Positions 1 through 6,432 of a stretch of DNA of 25,278 bases are shown here, piece after piece (positions within the stretch are counted from its first letter, which is position 1; every line of letters starts with the position of its first letter). The stretch is taken from the NCBI GenBank assembly GCA_023391155.1, contig JAEWBM010000101.1, positions 1 to 25,278 of the forward strand. Reading direction: 5' to 3'. The translations under genes were made by a program, and so were the position numbers. Source of the DNA: Acidobacteriota bacterium (GTDB taxonomy: Bacteria > Acidobacteriota > Blastocatellia > Pyrinomonadales > Pyrinomonadaceae). The notes beneath the pieces are model-generated. The model was not told where the DNA came from, ran no database searches, and worked only from the letters and a program-made list of their open reading frames with translations.

Positions 1-360
1 CCGCCCCCCCCGCCGGGGGCGGCGCCGCCCCCGCCCGCCGCCGAAGCCGACATCGTCATCGCCGGCCTCTACGGCCGCGTCCGTACCGGTGCGAAGAATA
101 GCGTCGGCATCCCCGACAACGGCGCCGCGATCCTCCGCGACGCGCTCGCCGCCAACAAACAGGTCATCGGCATCAGCTTCGGCAACCCATACATCCTCGC
201 CGACTTCCCCGAGCTCAAAACATACATCGTCGCTTACGGCGACATGCCGAGCCTCCAGCGAGCCGCCGCCCGTGCGATCTTAGGCCAGCAAAATTTCACC
301 GGCCGCTTACCCATAACCCTCCCCGGCCTCCACCCGCGAGGAACTGGAATACGTAAATGA
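1..360 (+). CDS. Glycoside hydrolase family 3 protein, C-terminal part (5'-truncated)
   Basis: The frame is open from base 1 and ends with TGA at 358-360, so only the last 119 residues are in the window. After a proline/alanine-rich stretch (about residues 1-15) the sequence reads ADIVIAGLYGRVRTGAKNSV and then a segment containing VIGISFGNPYILADFP, FTGRLPIT and LPGLHPRG. This is the C-terminal alpha/beta domain of family 3 glycosidases, close to the form attached to beta-N-acetylhexosaminidase/beta-glucosidase catalytic domains; such enzymes release terminal sugars from glycosides or cell-wall fragments. The catalytic domain lies upstream of the window, so substrate cannot be inferred. The stop codon abuts a REP repeat, and the last residues (GTGIRK) may have been altered by that repeat's insertion. 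The very C-rich first 40 bases are low complexity. Confidence 0.8.
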   Translation, partial: PPPPPGAAPPPPAAEADIVIAGLYGRVRTGAKNSVGIPDNGAAILRDALAANKQVIGISFGNPYILADFPELKTYIVAYGDMPSLQRAAARAILGQQNFTGRLPITLPGLHPRGTGIRK

Positions 361-361
361 C

Positions 362-386
362 TGGAGGGCAAGCATCCTTGCTTGCC
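362..386 (+). repeat. REP-type palindrome, left copy flanking the RAYT gene
   Basis: A 25-bp element starts TGGAGGGCAAGC and ends TTGCTTGCC; GGCAAGCA and TGCTTGCC form its stem around a short loop. It begins one base after the glycosidase stop codon. A perfect inverted copy lies at 1006-1030 beyond the RAYT gene, and diverged copies occur at about 14128, 16629 and 22244. Confidence 0.85.
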
Positions 387-400
387 AAAACCGAATAGAT

Positions 401-1000
401 ATGACGAACTTCAACTTCAAACCTCGCAAGCACCCAAATGAATACGGGTGGTACAATCTCGATGGCCTACCGCACTTCGATGCTCCATTCGCACAGTTCA
501 TTACATTTCGACTCGCAGACTCGCTTCCGAGCAAAGTCGTAGAAAGATTCCGAGTGTCCACGACTGACGATGCAGTTTTTCGTAAGAAGGTGGAAAAGTA
601 TTTGGACTCCGGACACGGGGCATGCTGGCTTCGGTACCCGGAGATCGCGGCAATGGTCAGAGACGCTTTGAGATTCCACGACGGGAAGAAATACGATCTC
701 AAAGCATGGGTAATTATGCCAAACCATGCGCACATTTTATTGGTTCCGAATGAAGGGGAGCACTTGGATAAGATCCTGCACTCGATCAAATCGTATACTG
801 CACAGAAAGCCAATAAATTATTGGGAAGAAGTGGACAATTTTGGCAGCACGAATCTTTCGATAGATACATCCGCAATGCTAAACACTATCAGGCTGTTGT
901 CAGGTATATCGAGGAAAACCCCGTCAAAGCAGGCTTTTGTAGCACACCGGAGGAATGGATCTTCAGCAGCGCGTACGGCCACCCGGTCGATAAGAAATAA
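401..1000 (+). CDS. REP-associated tyrosine transposase (RAYT), Y1_Tnp family
   Basis: A 199-residue protein of the Y1 transposase superfamily (IS200/TnpA_REP-like), single-strand-specific nucleases that cut and join REP hairpins. The HUH-type metal-binding motif is MPNHAHILL (His109 and His111). Tyr132 in HSIKSYTAQ is a candidate nucleophile. The family signature FWQHESFDRYIRN followed by YIEENPVKAG is complete. Length is normal for the family and the frame is intact. The gene is flanked by perfect inverted 25-bp REP copies 14 bp upstream and 5 bp downstream, which supports the call. No clear Shine-Dalgarno sequence precedes the ATG. The cassette sits in the same direction between the glycosidase and the decarboxylase gene and may be co-transcribed with both. 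Base composition is more AT-rich than its neighbours, consistent with horizontal acquisition. Confidence 0.93.
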   Translation: MTNFNFKPRKHPNEYGWYNLDGLPHFDAPFAQFITFRLADSLPSKVVERFRVSTTDDAVFRKKVEKYLDSGHGACWLRYPEIAAMVRDALRFHDGKKYDLKAWVIMPNHAHILLVPNEGEHLDKILHSIKSYTAQKANKLLGRSGQFWQHESFDRYIRNAKHYQAVVRYIEENPVKAGFCSTPEEWIFSSAYGHPVDKK

Positions 1001-1005
1001 CTAGT

Positions 1006-1030
1006 GGCAAGCAAGGATGCTTGCCCTCCA
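1006..1030 (-). repeat. REP-type palindrome, right inverted copy flanking the RAYT gene
   Basis: This is the exact reverse complement of the 25 bp at 362-386 (begins GGCAAGCAAGGATGC on the + strand). It ends 6 bp before the ATG of the decarboxylase gene, so the normal ribosome-binding region of that gene is repeat DNA. Confidence 0.88.
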
Positions 1031-1036
1031 ATCTTT

Positions 1037-2452
1037 ATGACGTGGCAAATTGATAACTACCTCACCATCCGCGACGGCCGCCTTCACATCGACGGCCATG
1101 ATGCCGCAGCACTCGCACGCGAACACGGCACACCGCTTTTTGTATATAGCGAGCCGCGCATTCGCCACAACATCGAGCGCGTAAAAAGCGCTGGAGACCA
1201 CATCACCGTCCCGCTAAAGCTCTGTTACGCCGCGAAGGCGATGTCCACAATGGGAATTCTGCGTGCTATAAAAGACGCCGAGTGCGATCTTGAGGTCAAC
1301 TCCGGCGGCGAGCTTTGGAAGGCCCTGAAGGCGGGATTTGCGGGCGACCGCATAAACTTCAACGGTTCAAGCAAAGAGGTCTGGGAGCTCGAAATGGCGA
1401 TCGAGAGCGGCATTTTCGCTATTCAGGTCGATTCGCTTTACGAGCTTTCGCTGATCGAGGAAACCGCCCGCCGCCTTGGCAAACGTGCGAACGTCAGCCT
1501 CCGCCTCGTGCCGGAGATCGAATCCGCGACCCACTCCGGCCTCCAGACGGCGCTGCTGACCTCAAAGTTCGGCATGATGCCCGACGAGGCATTTGAAGCC
1601 TTCGCTAAATATAAACACTCACAGCACCTCAACCTCGTCGGCATTCATCTGCACATCGGCTCGCAAAATCCGGACACTTCAGTTTATATTCAGGCTTTCC
1701 AAGAGATGTTCCGGGCGATGCTGCACATCCATCGCGAGACGGGCGTCCGGCTCGAGCACATCAACCTCGGCGGCGGATTCCCCGTCAATTACCTTCGCGA
1801 CCGCTCGCAGGCCGGCGAATTCCCCGCCCCGCAGCGCGAGATGTTCGAGGCCGAATTCTCCCCCGCAGACGCCATCCGCGACGCCTGGGTCGCAGTTCGT
1901 ACCGATGCCGAACGCGAAAACGCCCTCGATCTTCTTGAGAGCATCACACTCGTACTCGAACCCGGCCGATCCATCATCGCCGACGCCGGCCTTTGCCTAA
2001 CCACCGTCCGCAACATCAAACGGCGCCCCATCAACGAATCCGAGATCGCAAATCGCAAATCGAAAATCGAAAATTGGATCTTGACGGATGCCGGCTTCAA
2101 CCTTCTCCTCTCGATGGAGACCTACAAATGGTATTACCACCTCATCTCCGCCGACCGTGCCGGCCAGCCGCACAACCGCGAATACAAGGTCGCCGGCCCG
2201 CTCTGTGATGGGGGTGACGTTTATTTCGATATCGAGGGCCACGGCCGCCTGCCCGACCACCGACTGCTCCCCGACGCCGTCACGCCCGGCGAGGTCCTCG
2301 CCCTGCTCAACTGCGGAGCCTACTCCCTCTCCCAGGCATCGCAATACAACGCCCGCTTCCTGCCCCCGGTCGTCCTGACCAAAATAGACGGTAGCATCGA
2401 GCTGATAAGGCGTCGTGACAATTTTGAGGATCTTGTGGCAAGCGATCTCTAA
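1037..2452 (+). CDS. lysA: Diaminopimelate decarboxylase-like PLP enzyme
   Basis: A fold-type III (alanine-racemase-like barrel) PLP decarboxylase of 471 residues. Diaminopimelate decarboxylase removes CO2 from meso-diaminopimelate in the last step of lysine synthesis. Visible signatures are CYAAKA with the PLP lysine (Lys67), GIHLHIGSQ, INLGGGFPVNY, LEPGRSI, AGPLCDGGDVY and near the end NCGAYSLSQASQYN. ATG 1037 is chosen because an in-frame GTG at 1004 would translate the REP repeat (ASKDACPP). No Shine-Dalgarno sequence is visible before 1037, so translation may be weak or coupled to the RAYT gene. An extra segment around residues 332-347 (ESEIANRKSKIEN) is encoded by a 7-bp tandem repeat and is not typical of the family. 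The divergent motif details leave another group IV decarboxylase (for example arginine- or carboxynorspermidine-type) possible. Confidence 0.82.
   Translation: MTWQIDNYLTIRDGRLHIDGHDAAALAREHGTPLFVYSEPRIRHNIERVKSAGDHITVPLKLCYAAKAMSTMGILRAIKDAECDLEVNSGGELWKALKAGFAGDRINFNGSSKEVWELEMAIESGIFAIQVDSLYELSLIEETARRLGKRANVSLRLVPEIESATHSGLQTALLTSKFGMMPDEAFEAFAKYKHSQHLNLVGIHLHIGSQNPDTSVYIQAFQEMFRAMLHIHRETGVRLEHINLGGGFPVNYLRDRSQAGEFPAPQREMFEAEFSPADAIRDAWVAVRTDAERENALDLLESITLVLEPGRSIIADAGLCLTTVRNIKRRPINESEIANRKSKIENWILTDAGFNLLLSMETYKWYYHLISADRAGQPHNREYKVAGPLCDGGDVYFDIEGHGRLPDHRLLPDAVTPGEVLALLNCGAYSLSQASQYNARFLPPVVLTKIDGSIELIRRRDNFEDLVASDL
2045..2072 (+). repeat. Heptanucleotide tandem repeat inside the lysA-like gene
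   Basis: Four consecutive 7-bp units (ATCGCAA, ATCGCAA, ATCGAAA, ATCGAAA) followed by ATTGG. They encode the inserted peptide IANRKSKIEN between two conserved blocks of the decarboxylase. Because the unit is not a multiple of three, gain or loss of one unit would shift the frame. Confidence 0.85.
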
Positions 2453-2952
2453 GATCGGCACAAAGTTCCTACGCCTTCGTCGGCGATCACACGGGCAAGT
2501 ACCGCCACGAAAATGGCCTCCTTCGGCACTCTTGGCAGGTCCGAAACAGAAAGCCGGTAACTGACCGGAGTGATCTTAACCGCGACGTCCATTGGCAGCA
2601 CGTCACTGACTGTAAGCACGTCACAGATCCGGCCCCTGATCTCTTCATCCTCGAGCACGCTTCTCGCCGTTCGCTCGTACCGCTCGACCTCGTAATGGTC
2701 GCGAAATTGTCGCTGTGTAAACCTATCCGCGACGGCTATCACAACCCGAACGATCGATCCCAAACAACCATGGACAGGCTTTTCGGGGTCACGATTTCCA
2801 TCGATCGGGTCCTGAATTGACTCCAAAGTATTTACATACGAATAAACGTCCTTTCGGAACTTATCGAATTCATCGATTTTCGTGTTCGTCATGTCTAAAT
2901 ACCTCGTTCCAGTAGCATACATCGTTTGCCTGAGGAATTTTACCTCATGCAT
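2449..2952 (-). CDS. Hypothetical protein
   Basis: A 167-residue protein I do not recognise. It has no signal peptide or membrane segment. The middle is charged (YEVERYERTARSVLEDEEIRG) and likely helical; the C-terminal half (DVLPMDVAVKITPVSYRLSV, PKEAIFVAVLARVIADEG) is more hydrophobic. ATG 2952 has GAGG 7 bp upstream and overlaps the dioxygenase stop by 8 bp, which suggests translational coupling. An internal ATG at 2892 (MTNTKIDEFDKF) also has GAGG at suitable spacing and could be the true start. It is the last gene of the leftward helical-repeat/PhyH cluster, and its stop overlaps the convergent lysA-like stop by 4 bp. Confidence 0.6.
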   Translation of the reverse strand: MHEVKFLRQTMYATGTRYLDMTNTKIDEFDKFRKDVYSYVNTLESIQDPIDGNRDPEKPVHGCLGSIVRVVIAVADRFTQRQFRDHYEVERYERTARSVLEDEEIRGRICDVLTVSDVLPMDVAVKITPVSYRLSVSDLPRVPKEAIFVAVLARVIADEGVGTLCRS

Positions 2953-3607
2953 GCGCCAACCTCACTCCGTCTTCCATGGACATAGATTCTACATATTCGA
3001 TATGCAAAACCCTCCGCGGCTTGCTTTCGTCAGCACATTTCGATGATGCATGGACAAGAAGAGGGCTCATCGCGATTACCCCGCCGCGACCAACCGTGCA
3101 CACAACTGCCTCCCGATCCGAGATGATTGTGTCGATCTCCTCCGCCATCAGTCGTTTGTGATGAGAATCCGGGATCACGCGAAGCGGGCCGTTCGATTCG
3201 GTCGATGGATCAAGGTGAAGCCTCAACGCAACAACCTTGCTCAGCGCCGAAGTCGGCGCGTGGGCAAACGTCACGCCGTCCTTGACCGAAATCGGCCCCC
3301 AGCCGGGTGCTGCGAGGAACTTCTCCACCGGCAACGCAGTGTCCTGATGCCACGCCACTAGCCAGTTCGCCTTGCCCGTCTTCGAAAACAACGTGGCTTT
3401 GTAGGCCATCACCGGACCTCCCAATATTCGCTCGGCGATCGCCGTAAGCCGGCCATCCCCCGCCAGAGCGATTATGTCGGCATTCGCCATTAGATTCCGG
3501 ACGCCCGCACGGCCCTCCGCACACGAAAGGGCATCCAACACACGCACGCATTCAGCGTCCGTGATCACATTTTCGATGATCGAGAATCCAGGCCAATCGG
3601 CAAGCAT
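2945..3607 (-). CDS. Phytanoyl-CoA dioxygenase (PhyH) family Fe(II)/2-oxoglutarate oxygenase
   Basis: A 220-residue cytosolic protein of the PhyH superfamily, non-haem iron oxygenases that hydroxylate small molecules using 2-oxoglutarate and O2. The iron triad is visible: His87 and Asp89 in VAWHQDTALP, and His186 in SPLLVHASSK. Arg198/199 in KPRRVLHIEY is the likely 2-oxoglutarate contact. The N-terminus (GFSIIENVITDAECVRVLD) and the segment GPLRVIPDSHHKRL are typical for the family. Its ATG is only 2 bp after the stop of the upstream helical-repeat gene, and its stop overlaps the next gene, so the three form a tight operon. The substrate cannot be deduced; members act on lipids, amino acids, ectoine or natural products. 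Confidence 0.88.
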   Translation of the reverse strand: MLADWPGFSIIENVITDAECVRVLDALSCAEGRAGVRNLMANADIIALAGDGRLTAIAERILGGPVMAYKATLFSKTGKANWLVAWHQDTALPVEKFLAAPGWGPISVKDGVTFAHAPTSALSKVVALRLHLDPSTESNGPLRVIPDSHHKRLMAEEIDTIISDREAVVCTVGRGGVIAMSPLLVHASSKCADESKPRRVLHIEYVESMSMEDGVRLAHA

Positions 3608-3609
3608 GG

Positions 3610-5109
3610 TTAAAATGATTTCGGAACGAGGATGGTTCTAACCAGTTCAGCTTCGCTCTCATTAAGCTTAAACTCCGCCTTATCAAACAGCCCGGCCAGT
3701 GTTGCCAAGGCCATTGCACGTGTGCTTTGACCCCTTATCTGCGCGATGTTTTCGAGGTCGATCAACATAACCTCGCGCGCACGAGTCGGGTCTTCACGGT
3801 CCAGAAGCCGAGAAGCGATCTCGGCATAGGCCGCCGATCTGGCCGAGAGCTGCGGGACGTCCTTCGCGAGTTCGATCGCCTCGTTGATAAATTCCGAGGC
3901 CTTTTCGTTCTCGCCGTTTTCGCGAGCCGCGTCGCTCATGCTTATCAGGGCCAGCATACGCTCCGCTTCTTCGGGAATGGCGTTCAGCGCCTGTCGGGCC
4001 AATTCGTCGTTCTTTTGCAGCGTCATTATTCCGGCTATCTGCCCCAGCGCGGCCATCGATTGCTGGTCATCCTCGATCCCCTCCGCTATTTCGATCGCCC
4101 GTTCGCCGCGTTCAAATCCCGCATACTGTGCCGCGATCGTCCCGAACAGCCCGTACCTCGCCTTGCTGTCGCGGGTCTCGCGGTCGCGTTGCGAACGCAA
4201 GATCTCATATGCCTCGTCCAGCGCCTCAAATGCTTCGTCGCGATCTTCTTTCCGCCAATATTCCCTCGCAAAACCGACCAGTGCGGTCGCTATCTGCGTC
4301 TTGTCGGCGACCAGGTCCAGAGCTCGGTCGGCCAGGTCCTCGCTCCCGGCGTGCATAAATGCCTGCGAGACCCCGGCGAGAAAATTATCGCGGTGCACAT
4401 TGTCCAGGGCCTCTGCATAGCCCATCGCCTTGTCGAGAGTCTGCACGGCGCGGTCTCGCCGCCCGGCGTCGGTCATTGCGTTGCCGACGTCTATAAGCGC
4501 TCGGATCCGCTCTTCGTCGTGCTCGATCTCCTCGGCCAGCGACGCCGCGGTTTCCAAATACTCGACCGCCGCCTCCTTCTCACCCCTTTCCAGCCGGCCC
4601 GCCGCCATCGACATCAGCGCCATCACCGACGCTCCGGGATAGTCTATCTCCGCAAGCGTCTCCGTTGCGGCGTCGGTATCACCCATCTCCGCCTGTTTCG
4701 CGGCGATCCCCGCGAGTGCCGCATCCGGATGAAAGATGCTCGACGCGATCTCGCGTGCCGCCTCGATCTCGCCCTTCTTCGCCTTCTGCAGCGCGATCAT
4801 TTCCCTCGCCTGCGACTGCAGCCCCTGCTCCTCTATCGCATCCGCCAACTGTAGAGCATATTCGTCGTCGTCCAGGTCCGCGCATTTCGTCGCCACCGCG
4901 ATCAACAGCCGGTCCCGCATAAACGGATCGTCCAGCGAATTCGCTAGCTCCGCCGCCAGATCGACCTCCCCCCGTGCCAAATACCGCTGCACAACCGCCG
5001 CGACCGCATCCGCCCGGTCATCGCTCCCCCCGACTCTTTCAGCTACGTAAGCCGCCGCTGTCAAAAGGTCCTTCTCAGCATCATTGATCGATATAAACTT
5101 TTCACTCAT
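3610..5109 (-). CDS. TPR/helical-repeat protein
   Basis: A 499-residue acidic protein built almost entirely of paired helices in TPR-like repeats of about 30-36 residues, for example VDLAAELANSLDDPFMRDRL, AAVEYLETAASLAEEIEHDE and RAVQTLDKAMGYAEALDN. Small alanine and glycine residues recur at packing positions. No signal peptide, membrane segment or enzymatic motif is visible, so it is probably a cytosolic scaffold or protein-binding solenoid. It starts MSEKFISIND at the edge of a heptamer repeat array and is the first gene of a coupled leftward cluster with the PhyH oxygenase (2-bp gap) and a hypothetical protein. Its partner is unknown. Antisense frames are long but are shadows. Confidence 0.8.
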   Translation of the reverse strand: MSEKFISINDAEKDLLTAAAYVAERVGGSDDRADAVAAVVQRYLARGEVDLAAELANSLDDPFMRDRLLIAVATKCADLDDDEYALQLADAIEEQGLQSQAREMIALQKAKKGEIEAAREIASSIFHPDAALAGIAAKQAEMGDTDAATETLAEIDYPGASVMALMSMAAGRLERGEKEAAVEYLETAASLAEEIEHDEERIRALIDVGNAMTDAGRRDRAVQTLDKAMGYAEALDNVHRDNFLAGVSQAFMHAGSEDLADRALDLVADKTQIATALVGFAREYWRKEDRDEAFEALDEAYEILRSQRDRETRDSKARYGLFGTIAAQYAGFERGERAIEIAEGIEDDQQSMAALGQIAGIMTLQKNDELARQALNAIPEEAERMLALISMSDAARENGENEKASEFINEAIELAKDVPQLSARSAAYAEIASRLLDREDPTRAREVMLIDLENIAQIRGQSTRAMALATLAGLFDKAEFKLNESEAELVRTILVPKSF

Positions 5110-5121
5110 AGGTTCTGGTCA

Positions 5122-5153
5122 AAATGAGAAATGAGAGATGAGAAATGAGAGAT
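5122..5153 (+). repeat. Heptamer array, left arm of inverted repeat around the four-helix-bundle gene
   Basis: Consecutive units AAATGAG, AAATGAG, AGATGAG, AAATGAG, AGAT. Bases 5122-5146 are the perfect reverse complement of 5548-5572, giving a 25-bp inverted repeat that encloses the 117-codon gene at 5168-5521. Confidence 0.9.
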
Positions 5154-5167
5154 CCTGGTTCTACACT

Positions 5168-5521
5168 TCATCCCTTGGCCTTCGACGTTTTGATCGCCGA
5201 TACCAGCATCCGCTGCAGCTCATCGCACTCAGACAGCAACGATTCTGCCTGTGACGGTGTCAATATCAAACTGTCACGCAATAGTCTCAGCCAGTAATGG
5301 GTCTCGAATGCCTCTTTGTTCGCAATTGAAAGCTTGTGAATAAAGTCCGGGCGAGATTGCGCCTGAAACGCCTCTTCGATATTTGCACCTATAGATGTCC
5401 CGGAACGAACGATCTGCTTAGACAGAACAAATTCGCGATGTTCTACAGCCAAGTAGCGATATAGTTTTACGATCCGCAAAGCAAACGAATACGACTTGTC
5501 CTTCAATACATTCTGCTTCAT
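5168..5521 (-). CDS. Four-helix-bundle protein (23S rRNA intervening-sequence protein family)
   Basis: A 117-residue protein of the TIGR02436/S23 family: short soluble four-helix bundles first found encoded in 23S rRNA intervening sequences and related in fold to the Avd protein of diversity-generating retroelements. The family pattern is clear: SYSFALRIVKLYRYL, EFVLSKQIVRSGTSIGANIE (the most conserved block), FIHKLSIANKEAFETHYWLR and a final helix LLSECDELQRMLVSAIK. Length is typical. Function is not established for members outside rRNA; nucleic-acid binding is inferred from the basic surface of relatives. No rRNA or reverse transcriptase is nearby. The gene lies entirely between inverted heptamer arrays, between the HAD gene and the helical-repeat gene and in the same direction as both. 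Confidence 0.93.
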   Translation of the reverse strand: MKQNVLKDKSYSFALRIVKLYRYLAVEHREFVLSKQIVRSGTSIGANIEEAFQAQSRPDFIHKLSIANKEAFETHYWLRLLRDSLILTPSQAESLLSECDELQRMLVSAIKTSKAKG

Positions 5522-5547
5522 ATCACTTCGTAGCGATATTTCTCCCT

Positions 5548-5580
5548 ATTTCTCATCTCTCATTTCTCATTTCTCATTTC
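5548..5580 (-). repeat. Heptamer array, right arm of inverted repeat around the four-helix-bundle gene
   Basis: Reading the minus strand, units AAATGAG, AAATGAG, AAATGAG, AGATGAG, AAATAG. 5548-5572 pairs perfectly with 5122-5146. The array ends 2 bp before the HAD gene's stop codon. Confidence 0.9.
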
Positions 5581-5582
5581 GC

Positions 5583-6275
5583 CTAAGCGAAGACCCTGCG
5601 GAGCGATTCGGGGAACCAGTCATTTAAGTTTTGGGTAACAGCATCCGCTCCCGCTTCGCGAAGCGCTGAAGAATCGACGGAGGTTTCGACGGCGAGGACC
5701 GGCAGATCCGCCCCTTTGCCGGCCATTACGCCGGCGGGCGAATCTTCGATGACCAGGCATTCGTTATGCACCATCGGCAGGTGCGAGCGGGCGATGCGGT
5801 AAAGGTCGATCTGGCGAAAGCCCTCGCGGTAACATTCCGGGTCGGGCTTGTGCGTGGAGATATCTTCGGCGCTCAGGATGACGGCGAACTCACCCGCAAG
5901 CCCCGTCCGTTCCAGCACGAGGTCGATCTCGCTGCGGCGGGCCATGCTCACGAGGCCCACGGCCATTTCGGCGGAACATTTTTTTATAAAATTCTCGATG
6001 CCGTCAAACAGCGGCGGGTTATCCGAAACGCGCCCACGCCACGCGTCCGTTTTCTGCTCGATGCACGCCGCGATCGTTGCCTCGTCGGGCGTCTGCCCGC
6101 CCTCTTCGAACACCGACGTGACGAACGCGCGGTCGTTCATCCCCATCCGCGAGTAATACCCCTCGTCCGTCAGCTCGATGCCGTGCCCCTTAAAAACATC
6201 GCGATAAGCCTCGCACTGTATCTGCTCGTCATCTACGACAACGCCGTTGAAATCCAACAAAACTGCCTTGATCAT
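5583..6275 (-). CDS. HAD-superfamily hydrolase, beta-phosphoglucomutase-like
   Basis: A 230-residue HAD phosphatase/phosphomutase with a helical cap. Motif I is LLDFNGVVVDDE with nucleophile Asp8, motif II is SMA (Ser110), motif III is KPDP (Lys143), and motif IV is VIEDSPAG (Glu177-Asp178). The cap region between residues 15 and 85 marks a C1-cap enzyme like beta-phosphoglucomutase or phosphoglycolate phosphatase. The second acidic residue of motif I, normally Asp and the general acid/base, is Asn10 here (DFNG). A DxN subgroup of HAD proteins exists, so this is not necessarily inactive, but the chemistry may be altered. Substrate unknown. It is transcribed leftwards, downstream of the FAD oxidase across a repeat-bearing gap. 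Confidence 0.88.
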   Translation of the reverse strand: MIKAVLLDFNGVVVDDEQIQCEAYRDVFKGHGIELTDEGYYSRMGMNDRAFVTSVFEEGGQTPDEATIAACIEQKTDAWRGRVSDNPPLFDGIENFIKKCSAEMAVGLVSMARRSEIDLVLERTGLAGEFAVILSAEDISTHKPDPECYREGFRQIDLYRIARSHLPMVHNECLVIEDSPAGVMAGKGADLPVLAVETSVDSSALREAGADAVTQNLNDWFPESLRRVFA

Positions 6276-6338
6276 CTTGTCTATCTCTCTCTTTTTGAAT
6301 TGTTTGTAAAGCCTGTGGGGATTATAACATCTGTCCCT

Positions 6339-6415
6339 ACTGGCAACTGGAAACTGAAAACTGGTAACTGTAGAACACCTCCGGCTGTCAGCTGATAGCT
6401 GTGAGCTGGCAGCTG
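6339..6415 (+). repeat. Paired 7-bp-period repeats (CTGGAAA type and AGCTGAT type)
   Basis: The gap between the FAD oxidase and HAD genes holds two degenerate heptamer arrays: 6339-6371 (CTGGCAA, CTGGAAA, CTGAAAA, CTGGTAA, CTG) and 6384-6415 (AGCTGAT, AGCTGTG, AGCTGGC, AGCTG). The same pair, in the same order, recurs at 10680-11010. Confidence 0.8.
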
Positions 6416-6432
6416 TCCGTCACCCCCGGCCG

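Noticed and set aside
3727..4854. Long open frame (375 codons) antisense to the helical-repeat gene
   Set aside because: Basic, low-complexity shadow translation with no recognisable domain; the minus-strand frame has clear TPR-like periodicity.
5168..5521. Avd component of a diversity-generating retroelement
   Set aside because: The protein fold is related, but no reverse transcriptase, template repeat or variable repeat is visible in the window.
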